A DNA stretch of 64,000 bases from Valencia hispanica (lineage: Eukaryota > Chordata > Actinopteri > Cyprinodontiformes > Valenciidae): assembly GCA_963556495.2 (NCBI GenBank), contig OY747713.1:35678961-35742960 (forward strand), written 5' to 3'. The stretch's first letter is position 1, and each line of letters starts with the position of its first letter. The position numbers were made by a program, and so were the translations under genes. The notes beneath the pieces are model-generated. The model saw only the letters and a program-made list of their open reading frames with translations. It was not told the DNA's origin and did no database searches. Positions 1-10,379 of the stretch are shown here, piece after piece.

Positions 1-350
1 CGTGTGGACATTTACTGGTGGCAATCATTTAGTCATTTGGCTTCTTTTAAGAAATAATCTTCATAGAATGAAAAAAGCAAGCATATGTTATTTGTGATTC
101 AAAAAACCCTGTTTTCGAATGAAGTTGTTTATATTGTATACAGTGAGGTAGAAAAAAAGATGGTTCAAAACCCAGTCACTACAACTGTCATCCAGCAATA
201 ACAAGCAATGAGTCTTATATGTTGTTTATGTATTTTGCTCTTTTTTGTGTACTTGTTTTAATTCAACCACACTTTATGAATAGCATGTCCAGTCTCTTTA
301 TGGTCATGCCACAACATCTCACTTGGATTTTGAATATGCCATGTAAAAGC
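1..350. other. AT-rich sequence, no gene seen
   Basis: No coding motif or confident repeat boundary is visible. A short string near 138 (tacagtgagg) resembles the end of the Tc1-like element that begins at 3026, but nothing behind it extends the match, so it is not called. Confidence 0.5.
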
Positions 351-351
351 C

Positions 352-1126
352 TCAATTTTGAATTCTCCCACCATAAAAAGTCAGAAATGTTGTTGTAATT
401 TGGATCAGTGTATTGCTATAATACCCAAGTTCACTTGAGTTTATGTTCAAGAACTTCGCCCAGATATTCCTCTTCAGGAATTTTAGGTAAAGAGAGGAAT
501 TCGAGGTTATTATGGCACACCTATCTATTGATTTGCTTAATGCATTCACTTAAAGTTTGGATGGGTTCCAAGTTACCTGGTGACATTTTAATGTAAAGCT
601 GAGGATCATCTGCATAGTTATGGTAACTTGTCTTATTGGTTCTTATAATCTGGGTTAGAGGTATCATGTAGATATTAAATAGGAGGGGCCCCAGAATGGA
701 CCCCTGGGGCACCCCACCTGGGATTTCTGTCTGTTCTGATGAAGAATTGACTATTGACACAAAGTAGTTCCTGTTCTTTAGGCAAGACTCAAACCTGTAC
801 TGTACCAGAGTGTCTGACCCAGCTCTCCAGTCGTTTCAAAAATATATCATGGTCAACAGTGTAAAATCCTGCACCGAGGTCCAAAAGTACCAGCATTGTG
901 GTTCTATCACAGTTTGTATTTATGCAGTTGTCTCTGAATATGTTGATGAAAGCAGTCTCAGTGCTTTGGTGAGCAAGGAAACCTGACTGAAAAATATCAA
1001 AACTGTTGGTCATTGTTAGAAAGCTTTTTAACTGTTGAGACAGCATTTTCAATAATCTTGCTGATGAATGGAAGATTATAAATTGGCCTGTAGGTCTGCA
1101 TTAACGTGTTGTCCAGGTTGTTCTTT
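352..1126 (-). pseudogene. L2-type LINE (family B) reverse transcriptase fragment, copy 1, 3' part
   Basis: Degenerate reverse transcriptase of a non-LTR retrotransposon on the minus strand. Recognisable RT blocks, 5' to 3' along the element, are YRPIYNLPFISKIIE (about 1040-1100), FQSGFLAHQSTETAF, the motif A region LVLLDLGAGFYTVDHDIF, motif [19 protein letters not shown] and motif C YADD (about 600-620). The frame shifts between the pieces and stops occur after motif C, so it is dead. The same residues (S-I-x-N-x-SSEQTEI before motif B) occur in the plus-strand copy at 26.9-28.6 kb, so both belong to one family. Its 5' continuation lies at 2845-2940, on the far side of the inserted element 1127-2844. 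Confidence 0.85.
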
Positions 1127-1439
1127 CAGTGCTTTAAGTGGGCCGGTACTCAGTAGCAACACTTCTAGAAATAGCTCTTTAGAGTTCCACCGCTTCTCAG
1201 AGTGCTGAGAATGTGCTCACAGAGTCCAGGTAAGCTCATTCTTGTGTCTGTTTTAATCCTTTTGCAAGCTCCCCTCTCGACTTTTCTGAACACTCCATCC
1301 TACCTTCACAATGCGCAAACCGATCGAGCAGTGACCTCCTGAACCACAATCCCTGTGTATTGTGTGAGACAAACGCCCATGCGTCACTCTAGCCATCAGT
1401 GTATGTTTCTAGTCAACACAAACACTGAGAAATTGATGT

Positions 1440-1990
1440 GTGCAACGCAACTGTAAAACAGAAATAGGCTTAAATGAAAAGGCCATTATGTTCTCGTGGT
1501 TGCAGGCTTCAAAATTAACAAGGTCAGAATCAGAGGTGAACTGTCAGGCTGACACCTCACACAGCCAGCATACTCTTGCAGTCCAGAGTCAGATGCAAGC
1601 TAACACATGCAACAGTGGTGACAATGCTGAGGTTCCCTGGACTAATTTTGAGGATGCGCTATTGAGCAAGAGTGGCCCGAATGTTGGTCCCAAGCACGAA
1701 TTCACTATTTCTCCACCACGTACAAGTGGCTAACAAGCAAAAATAAAAGTTGGTACGTAGTACATGTAGCCACAGAGCAGAGAAGGGGCTTAATGTCTTC
1801 ACTTGGAAGGGACAAGGCTGTATAACATAACTCGCTGCAAAAGAAAATTAAAGAACACAAAGACTCAATTTTTCACAAGAAAGCAATTGAGATTAAAGAG
1901 AAGCCAATGCAAAACACCATGCAAAAACACATTGAGGAAATGCGAAAAGCTGATTTTTATTTTATGTATATTTAGTTTAGTTCTGCACAT
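1440..1990 (+). pseudogene. Zinc-finger/hAT-type (KIAA1586-like) coding relic, possible
   Basis: Two short plus-strand open stretches lie here. In one frame, around 1780-1940, the translation contains GLNVFTWKG followed closely by SLQKKIKEHKDSIFHKKAI. This resembles the pattern of lysine-rich helix and spaced histidines in N-terminal zinc fingers of KIAA1586-like, hAT-derived proteins of fish. The piece at 1440-1733 is open for 97 codons, serine-rich and not recognised. Frames do not join and no transposase core is present. The location inside a CAGTG-ended element supports a transposon origin. The family name is from memory and should be treated as tentative. Confidence 0.35.
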
Positions 1991-2159
1991 TTAATTTAAT
2001 TACAAGTTCAGCAGCGCTTTGTTTTTATACTTCAAGAAAAGGTAACATTTTCTGTTACGCTGTTGTTACTTGCCTGCTTGCTATTAATAAAGCAAAGTAA
2101 ATTTTGCAATTGTACACTCTCATTTGAAATAATTGTATGTACATCGCCAACATATGACT

Positions 2160-2650
2160 GAATTTGATTATTTATTTATCTATTTATTTAGGATGGGGGA
2201 CAGTGCATATTAATAACATGAGTACTCAAAGTCCACATGTATGACAGATTTAGCCACAACAGCTAATTTTCATCTGTAGTCTCAGGGCAGGTTCCTGTTG
2301 ACAGACAGGAAAGGCCACAAAACAACAAGCAGAATAGACATGAACAAAAGACAATAGACATGGAATGAAATTAAATTAAATTAAATGGTTAGTAAGATAA
2401 AACAGAAAATTAACACAAAATAACAGTAAGCAGACATTACAAACAAGGCGACACAGACAAATAAGATAATAAATTTGAAATTGTAAACACTATTGTAAAA
2501 AACCTGTTTGCCCACCCTGTGACTGCAGGTTTGATTGTTCAGGAGCCAGAGTTTGACTGATCTGATGAAGGTTCTTAGTGTTGGGATGTTCCTGATGTTA
2601 ACTGGAACAGTGTTCCAGGTGTGAGCAGCCCTCACTGAGAAACTCAACTG
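2160..2650 (-). pseudogene. LINE ORF2 C-terminus and 3' end with (AAAT)n tail
   Basis: On the minus strand 2381-2647 encodes SVRAAHTWNTVPVNIRNI and a following FIRSVKLWLLN. This is the pattern that closes LINE ORF2 proteins in fish (RA-x-x-xWN-x-LP-x-x-IR). It is followed towards 2160 by a 3' UTR-like segment and a tail of ATTT/ATCT units on the plus strand (2165-2195). The C-terminal block is open but the rest of the protein is absent, as expected of a 5'-truncated insertion. It lies within the hAT-like block 1127-2844, so it inserted into that element. The tail differs from those of L2 families A, B and C here, so it is a separate LINE family. Confidence 0.7.
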
Positions 2651-2844
2651 GCCAAAATATGTTTTTTTCTGAAAGGAACTGTATTATATAGGAGCTCCCA
2701 CCCTTTGGAGTCACATTATGATGCAAAGAGAGAGGGGGACCTATTTTTATTGAGCTGTCTTTATTACATTCAGAAATCTCTGCATGTTATGTTCTGACCT
2801 CCATGAAAGAGAGTACCGACACTTCTTGTCCACTTAAAGCACTG

Positions 2845-2945
2845 TTAGTAGTGGTTTAACAACTGCTGTTTTTAAAGCCTGGGGGAAGACACCTCACAGG
2901 AGGCATGAGTTAACTATTTGAATCAGATCAGGCCCATTAGCCAAC
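2845..2945 (-). pseudogene. L2 family B reverse transcriptase, 5' part split off by insertion
   Basis: Minus-strand translation gives GPDLIQIVNSCLL, a stop, then GVFPQALKTAVVKPLL, the N-terminal RT segment of L2-type LINEs. The equivalent string at 28.0 kb (GVFPHALKTAFIK) confirms family membership. It continues directly into the RT piece that starts near 1126 once the block 1127-2844 is removed. Confidence 0.75.
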
Positions 2946-3025
2946 AATTATTGCTCTCGAACGAGTCCTTTGTGATATAAATACTGCACACACTGATATT
3001 GGGATGGTGATATTTATGTGATATA

Positions 3026-4260
3026 CAGTGAGGCATTAAAGTATTTGTCAGCCACCAATTGTGCAAGTTGTCCAACATAAACAGATGAGAGACATCTGTA
3101 ATTTTCATCAGATACAGTTCAACTGTGAGAGACAGACTGTAAAAAAATCCATGAAATCACATTTTATAATTTTTAAAGAATGTATTTGTATGATGGTGCA
3201 GAAAATAGGTATTTGGTCAATAACAAATGTTCCCCTCAATGCTTTGTAATGTAACCTTGGTTGGCAATGACAGAGGTCAAACATTTCCCGTAGGTCTTCA
3301 TCAGGTTGGCACACACTGTAGCTGGTATCTTGGCCCATTCTTCTCTCGATCTGTGATGTTTTGGGATGGTCGCTGGGCAACATCGACTTTTAACATCCTC
3401 CACAGATTGTCTGTTGGATTGAGGTCTGGAGACTTCCTAGGCCATTCCAGAACCTTGAAATCCTTTTTATATAGACACTCCTTGATTGCCAAGATCCAGC
3501 CACATTTCATCTTCAATGATCTCCCTGATGGAAGGAGGTTTTTGCCCAAAATCTCACGATACATGAACCCATTCATCCTTACCTTAATGTGGCTCAGTCA
3601 TCCTGTCCCCTTTGCAGAAAAGCAGCCCTATACCATAATGTTTCCACTACCATGTTTCACAGTGGATAGGGTGTTTTTGGGATGCAACTCAGCATTCTTC
3701 CCCCTCCAAACATGGCAAGTGATGATTATAGGAAATAATTCTATTTTGGTCTCATCTGACCACAATGCATTCCCCAATCCTCCTCTGGATCATTCAGATG
3801 GTCTCTGGCAAACTTTAGACGCGACTGAACATTTGCTGGCTCAACCTCGTGTGCTGCTGTGTTTTGATAAATTACGACGTAGTGTGTTACTAATAGTAAC
3901 TTTGTTACTGTGTTCCCAGCTCTCTTCAGGTCATTGACCAGTTTCTTCTGTGTAGTTCTAGGCCGTTTCACCATTCTCAATATCATGTGCACCCCATGAG
4001 GTTTTCTAATAATTGCGGCAACAGTTGATCTCTTTTCACCAAGCTGCTTGTCTATTGTAGATTGGCTCATCCCAGTCTTGTGCAGGTGTACAATTGTGTA
4101 CCTGGTGTCCTTGGACAGCTGTCTGCTTTTGGTCTGTGGTAAGGACTTGCTTTGTTGTAACATCAGTGTAGAGCAGCACATTATCATTCTCCAAACTTTA
4201 CCTATCCGACCTGTTCTACATACTGTATAACTTCCAACCGCAAAGATAGACAACTGTAGA
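3026..4260 (-). mobile_element. Tc1-like transposon relic (element 1)
   Basis: The left end is clear: TA at 3024-3025, then CAGTGAGGCATTAAAGTATT, followed by sub-terminal sequence typical of a common fish Tc1-like family. The transposase is on the minus strand: helix-turn-helix region (MSQSTIDKQLGEKRSTVAAI, about 4010-4070), middle region with the first catalytic aspartate out of frame near 3745, and the DDE C-terminal block [16 protein letters not shown] near 3440. In that block the expected catalytic glutamate (NP-I-E-NLW in the family) is aspartate. Several frameshifts are present, so it is dead. A right terminal repeat was not found; the end near 4260 is approximate. Confidence 0.85.
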
Positions 4261-4739
4261 AGCTGTATTTGTTACTTAAGGTGTGTTGCTCAGGATGAAA
4301 GTTATGGTACAGTTTCCTTATATGAAAGTGATGGAGGTGGCCTGACCCAAGGCAGAGGGATATATTAAAGCTGCATATTTTATCTCAATGCCTGTAGTGA
4401 TTTAAACTGTACTAGAGCGACTTAATGAACTCTTAGAATTGAGTAAATAGCCAAACTATTTTATGCGTGGGATGGAGGGTTCCGACTACTGCAAGGACAA
4501 CTAGGAAGAATAAAAGTTGAAAAGATTTTATGTAACTTAAAATATTAGGTTCATATCTTTCTTCACCAACAGATTTATTTTGAAAAATATATTCTTGACC
4601 ATATCTTGATACATGGAGGGCCAAGTTCTGGGCTCTCCCATACCTTGAGCTCTGAACAACTGACCTGATTGCTGACCCCATATATATTTATCAAGTTTGA
4701 ATTTCATGAGCACCTCATTGTACAATTACATTGTACTGA
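4261..4739. other. Unassigned AT-rich sequence
   Basis: No protein motif or repeat end is recognised between the Tc1 relic and the start of the L2 family A open frame. Part of it may be the missing right end of the Tc1 element. Confidence 0.4.
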
Positions 4740-7700
4740 CAACCCAGGGTCCAGACCAGGAAGCAGAGTCGTAGTTTAACCCACCTCTCTGCTGCTTCTG
4801 TACTGTTACTCACCCATTACCCTATAGAAACAGTGTCTTGCCCACGGCCAAAATTAAATGGATTGAAAGTTAAGCCAACAAAAGCAAATTATGGAAATCT
4901 CATAAAAATAAATACAACTTTGACTGAACAGAAAAATAAATCTTTTAAATGTGGTTTATTAAACAAAAGATCTCTCTCCTCAAAGACTTTGTTAGTAAAT
5001 GACTTGATTTGTGATAATCACATTGATTTGCTTTGTCTCACAGAAACCTGGTTGCAGCAGGAGGATTATGTTAGTATAAATGAGTCAACTCCTTCCAGTC
5101 ATTTAAATTTTCACATTCCTAGAAATACTGGGCGAGGAGGAGGAGTTGCAACCATTTTTCGTTCTGATTTACTAATTAGTCCCAGACCAATTGATAGCTA
5201 CAGTTCTTTTGAACATCTAATCCTTAATTTTCCTCATCCAAGTTGCAAAACATTAAGACCATTTTTGTTTGTGGTTTTGTATCGTCCATCAGGCCCTTAC
5301 TCTCAATTCTTGGATCAGATCTCACATTTTTTATCTGATTTAGTATTAAATACTGATAGGGTTATTATAGTGGGGGACTTTAATATTCATGTGGATACTG
5401 AAAGTGATAGCCTAAATGCAGCCTTTAATGTTATTTTAGACTCAATTGGCTTTACTCAAAAAGTACAGGGATCGACCCACACGGGGAAACACACTTTGGA
5501 CCTTGTACTGACTTACGGTATTGAGTGTGAGGAAATAACAGTCCACCCACATAACCCGGTCCTGTCTGACCACTTCTTAATAACTTTTGAATTTACTTTA
5601 ACTGACCATCTTAAATCTGAAAGATAATTTCATTATAGTACAGCTTTATCAGACAATGCTGTAGCAATTTTTAAAGAATATGTTCCATTCTTACTTTCCT
5701 TAGTTTCTCAGGGTAACACAGTGGATGGCAGCAATTCTATCTCTAACCCTTCAGAAATTGATGATCTGGTTCACAGCATTACGTCCTCATTGCGTTTGGC
5801 ATTAGATAGTGTAGCCCCCTTAAAAAAGAAAGTGGCTAGCCATAGGAGGCTGACTCCTTGGTTCAACGCAGAGTTGCGTACTTTAAAGCAGAATACTAGG
5901 AAGTTGGAGAGAAAATGGCGCTCTACACACCTAGAGGATTCCTATTTAACCTGGAATAACAGTCTATTGCTGTATAAAAAGACCCTTCGACAAGCTAGAA
6001 CAGCATATTTTTCATCATTAATAGAGGCGAATAAAAACAATCCTAGATTTCTTTTTAGTACAGTTGCCAAACTTACACAGAGTCATAGCTCTGTTGAGCC
6101 AACTATTCCCCCAGCTCTTAGCAGTGATGATTTTATGGGATTCTTCATAAATAAAATTAATTCTATTAAAAATAAAATCATTGGCATCCTCCCAAACATG
6201 ATTACTTCTTCCTCAGTAAATGAGGCAGTATCGGAAAGAACTGTAGAACCTCAGTTGTGCTTAGGCTGTTTTGATTCAGTCGAGCTTTCAGAATTATCAA
6301 AAATATTAGCCTCATCTAAACCTTCAACTTGTATGTTGGACCCAATTCCAACCAAATTATTTAAAGAAGTGTTCCATTTGGTTCCTGGCCCCATTTTGGA
6401 TATGATGAATCTATCCTTAGTAAACGGATACGTACCACAGGAATTTAAAATCGCTGTAATTAAACCTTTACTCAAGAAACCTTCACTTGATCAAGATGAC
6501 TTAGTGAATTACAGACCTATATCTAACCTTCCTTTCTTATCCAAAGTCCTTGAGAAAATTGTTGCTAATCAAGTCTGTGAGCATCTAAACAGTAACGAGC
6601 TGTTTGAAGAGTTTCAGTCAGGTTTTAGAACTCATCATAGCACTGAAACAGCACTGGTGAAGGTTACTAATGATATTCTCATGGCCTCAGATAATGGACT
6701 TGTGTCTGTTCTGGTTTTGTTAGATCTCAGTGCTGCTTTTGACACAGTCGATCATAATATTCTCCTTGAAAGGCTTGAACATGTTACAGGGATCAAAGGA
6801 ACAGCACTAGGCTCGTTAAAATCATATTTGTCTGATAGATTCCAGTTTGTTCATCTAAATGATAAATCTTCTTCACTCTCAAGGGTTACTTGTGGAGTTC
6901 CACAGGGTTCTGTGCTTGGACCAATTCTGTTCACCATATATATGCTCCCAATTGGTAGAATCATTAGACAGCATGGGGTAAATTTCCACAGCTATGCAGA
7001 TGATACACAACTATATTTATCCTTAAATCCTGATGAACCCAGTCAGTTAGGTAGATTACAGGCATGTCTGGAAGACATAAAAACATGGATGACCCTAAAC
7101 TTTTTGCTTTTAAATTCTGACAAAACAGAAGTTGCTGTCTTTGGACCAGAAGTTCTTAAACAGAAACTGATTAGTCAATCACTTCATCTGGATGGCATTT
7201 AATTGGCCCCCAGTAATAACGTAAAGAACCTCTGCGTTATTTTTGACCGAGACTTGACATTTAAATCCCATATTAAACAGGTTTCTAGGATTTCTTTCTT
7301 TCACCTCCGGAATATTGCTAAAATTAGAAACATCCTGTCCAGGAGTGATGCTGAGAAACTAGTCCATGCATTTGTTACCTCAAGGCTGGACTACTGTAAT
7401 TCTTTACTATCAGGTAGTCCACAAAATGCCATTAAAAGCCTTCAGTTGATCCAAAATGCGGCAGCAAGAGTTCTGATGAATATTAAAAAGAGAGATCACA
7501 TTTCTCCTGTTTTAGCTTCCCTTCATTGGCTCCCTGTTAAATCCAGAATAGAATTTAAGATCCTTCTTCTTACATACAAAGCCCTTAATAATCAAGCTCC
7601 ATCATATATCAGAGATCTAATTGTTCCTTATGTTCCTAACAGAGCACTTCGCTCTCAGACTGCAGGTTTACTTGTAGTTCCTAGCATTTCTAAAAGTAGA

Positions 7701-8551
7701 ATGGGAGGCAGATCTTTTAGTAATCAGGCTTCTCTCCTATGGAACCAGCTCCCAGCTTTAGTCCGTGAGGCAGACACTCTGTTTACTTTTAAGGCCAGGC
7801 TTAAAACCTTCCTTTTTGATAAAGCTTATAGTTAGAGTGGCTTAGGTCATCCTGAGCTATCTCTGTAGTTATGCTGCTATAGGCTTAGACTGCTGGAGGA
7901 CAGACTTACCAATTTTCTTCACTCTGCTACTTCCTTTTCTCCTACGACTCTCCAGTTGTATTACAGTACATTCTGTTATTTTGACTGTTAACTTTGTGTT
8001 CTCTCAGTGTTTTTCTCTCCATGGAAGATATACCTGGTCTGGTATCCTGCTTGGCTGCAATGCCTCGTTGGACGGGGGGCATCAAATGGGATGATCCTCC
8101 CAGTAACTGTGTCCTGTTATCAACTTTTTACTTTCTGTAACATAGAAAGTACTCTTATATCAGATCTTCTGTTCCTTCTGTGTCTCTGCTCTGTCTTATC
8201 AAACCCCCAGACGGTCGTGGCAGATTGCCGCTCCTACTGAGCCTGGTTCTGTTGGAGGTTTCTTCCTGTTAAAGGGGAGTTTTTCCTCTCCAACGTCGCT
8301 ACATGCTTGCTCAGTATGAGGGATTGCTGAAGGATTGCTGTGGTTGGAAAGTCTGCATCAACGGGGCCCAACCTCACGCCAATGACTGACGCAATCTGCT
8401 GGGATTCCTTAAATAGGAAACTTTTTAACTGATTGGAATGTTTGTATAAATGTATTGAAATTACTTCTTGTTAAGTGCCTTGAGATGACATCTGTTGTGA
8501 ATTGGCGCTACATAAATAAACTGAATTGAATTGAATTGAATTGAATTGAAA
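4740..8551 (+). mobile_element. L2-type LINE, family A, copy 1 (near full-length coding region)
   Basis: Non-LTR retrotransposon with an APE-type endonuclease, reverse transcriptase, C-terminal region, a roughly 700-base 3' UTR (7836-8515) and a 3' tail of TGAAT units (8519-8549). The 3' UTR ends with a conserved segment near 8475-8520 (ttaagtgccttgagatgaca) that recurs at 53.6 kb and, reversed, at 57.5 kb. The 5' boundary is uncertain: the coding frame is open back to 4740 but homology with the second copy starts only near 4850. It is the youngest-looking LINE in the window. Confidence 0.9.
4833..7835 (+). pseudogene. L2 family A ORF2: endonuclease + reverse transcriptase, two in-frame stops
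   Basis: One reading frame runs through 4833-7835 with only two stops, TAA at 5625-5627 and TAA at 7200-7202, and no frameshift. Endonuclease motifs in order are [33 protein letters not shown] and SDH. The reverse transcriptase has YRPISNLPF, motif A LLDLSAAFDTVDHNIL, motif B CGVPQGSVLGPILF and motif C SYADD. The C-terminal region contains the LINE block [20 protein letters not shown] and LHWLPV, and ends at [15 protein letters not shown]. The start given is a GTG, since no upstream ATG is in frame; the frame is open further back to 4740. In the living element the protein would nick target DNA and prime cDNA synthesis on it. The two stops make this copy inactive as a whole. Confidence 0.9.
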
Positions 8552-9582
8552 AGTTACCGGAATCTATTGAGAGACTGATTAGCACCATTATAGATACTTG
8601 AAAATCTGAGTGTTTTTGAGTCAGTTGAAATGCTGCAGTAAGTATTTGACACCTTCATTTGGCTTTTCTAGCTTTGTGATCACCCTGTCATTTTTAGAAA
8701 CCCCACCTCCACCACACACACACAGACACACGTACACGCACAAACACGCACACACACACACGTTTACTGTACCTAGAGTGGACTATCAGGCTGCGCTACC
8801 AAGAGTAGACTTCTGTTTCTGGTCCTTTTGGAAAAACACCAATACAAAATGAAATTTAATTTTAAGGTATTATGAAACAAGATTACTGAAAATGTGACTT
8901 TTATTAATTTGTAAAGAAATTGCCAAGAGGGGGCTTGAATCAGTGAGCACTGTCGACCTATCAAAGAAGGGACCTCCACATAGTAAAGTGGAACTGTCTG
9001 TAACCATTCTTTCACCTACAATGACTTTTTTAGTATCTTTCAAAGGGTATTGTTTATCTCTAGTTTTATTAATATTTAAATTGTCTGCAATAAAAACATT
9101 GCAAGAACAAAGAAATTGGCATATTTGAGATTAAAATAATGTTTTGAATGAAATTCAGATGTAACATGGCTGCATGAGATAATATCAAGGTCTGTGGTGA
9201 TAGAAAAAATTTACTTTATATGGGCTGTAATACAGATTAATTCTAGTCCCCTAATAAAGTTAAATTGCTCTGTATACTAAGCATAACTATAATTATGTCA
9301 TTAGCTGAGGGAAAAAAATAGAAACTTGAATAATAAAAAACAAGAAATGTGTGTTGCAGTAGATCAACACAGGACTGATCTTAATCCACCCTCCAGAATA
9401 ATCCCTTGTTTCTTAGATAAACTTTGTTCTGGTAAACCTAATATAAAAAAGAACAATTACATTACCAGTGCAACTTTTCATTGTATTAGGTTTAGATAAA
9501 AAACCTTCTCATTAAAATAAATAGTTTGTGTCATTATGTACTAGCCAAAGGTGGACTCCTGTCATTCCATACAATCCAAGGC
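8552..9582. other. Unique-looking AT-rich sequence with a (CA)n tract
   Basis: No gene or transposon recognised. It holds an imperfect CA microsatellite at 8713-8762. Short open frames here are chance. Confidence 0.5.
8713..8762 (+). repeat. (CA)n microsatellite, interrupted
   Basis: Runs of CACACA interrupted by GA, GT and AA steps over about 50 bases. Confidence 0.9.
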
Positions 9583-9970
9583 AAGGCAATTTTATTTGTA
9601 TAGCACACTTTCAACAACAAGGTAACTCAAGGTGCTTTACATGATTAAGGTAAAAAATAAAAATAGCAGTTAAACACAGACAAAGCACATAAAGTAAAAA
9701 CAGCAATAAAGCAAGAAGCATACACAATACATGATACATCAAAGCATTACTCAAAGGCTGCTCTAAACAGATACGTTTTTAGTTGTGATTTAAAAGAACT
9801 TCATTTTTCATCAGCTTTGCACTTTTCTGGAAGTTTGTTCCAGATCAGAGGAGCATAGAAACTGAAAGCTGCTTCTAAAACCCTGGACAGGTCACCAGTC
9901 CATCCCAGCTGTTGCAGTAATCAATCCGACTAAAGATAAATGCATAGATTAGTTTTTCGAGGTCCTTTAA
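9583..9970 (-). repeat. L2 family B 3' end fragment
   Basis: On the plus strand it begins with aaggcaaggcaattttattt, the reverse of the (TTGCC)n-tailed 3' end seen at 52.9 and 54.3 kb. It continues through the 3' UTR into relics of the C-terminal ORF2 region, such as the minus-strand string LIYAFIFSRIDYCN near 9950. A 25-base stretch near 9890 (cctggacaggtcaccagtcc) is foreign to the LINE and looks like a piece of the dispersed repeat at 16.5 kb. Confidence 0.75.
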
Positions 9971-10014
9971 GCCAAGTGTGCACCTTTCTCATTTGATCTA
10001 AATGAAAAATAGAC

Positions 10015-10375
10015 CTGGTCAACTAAATGACGCACTATGTTGGAGGTGTCAAAAAGATGCAGGTACTTTGATAAATTATATAGTATTTGGAAATGTCAAG
10101 TTAACAGACCATTTTGCTCAGTTATTGTAAGTATTGTGAGTTACTGGTTGGGAAGATCTGTGCCGCTATATCCAATACTGTGTTTACTTGGGGATAAGGA
10201 ACAGATACCCCATTTATCGAGAGGATATTTCTCAGTTATGATGGTGGGGAATGCAGTAGCAGCCTGTGTTATTCGGAAAATGCCTAAGAGGGCTTTGCCT
10301 TGGGGGCTTTGGTCCTTTTATCAGAAATGTATTCTATCAGTGCTTTTAATGTAAAAGCACAATAAAGTCATTTCA
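10015..10375 (+). pseudogene. L1-like LINE ORF2 C-terminal relic
   Basis: The plus strand reads LNDALCWRCQKDAGTL near 10020-10070. This matches the C-x-x-C pattern (CWRC...GTL) near the end of fish L1-type ORF2 proteins. After a frameshift the frame of 10037-10354 continues with GRSVPLYPILCLLGDKEQIP, typical of the same C-terminus. An AATAAA signal lies near 10362. Only the last ~110 residues are represented; no RT core remains. Confidence 0.65.
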
Positions 10376-10379
10376 CGGC

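Larger units (their letters stand above)
1127..2844 (+). mobile_element. Probable hAT-like DNA transposon inserted in an L2 LINE
   Basis: The block starts with CAGTGCTTTAAGTGG at 1127 and ends with the exact reverse complement at 2830-2844. A second shared string, CGGTACTC, lies a few bases further in on both sides. L2 family B reverse transcriptase sequence runs up to both outer edges and is continuous across the block apart from 1-2 bases, so this is an insertion. Terminal CAGTG is typical of hAT elements. A zinc-finger-like coding relic near 1690-1990 fits an autonomous ancestor. No clean 8-bp duplication can be read at the edges. A different LINE 3' fragment (2160-2650) lies inside, so the element was hit again. 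The hAT assignment is inference. Confidence 0.6.

Noticed and set aside
138..165. Possible Tc1 terminal repeat (tacagtgagg)
   Set aside because: Only about 10 bases match, with no inner homology or partner.
3227..3937. 236-codon plus-strand open frame
   Set aside because: It is the antisense of the Tc1 transposase on the minus strand; the real motifs read on the minus strand.
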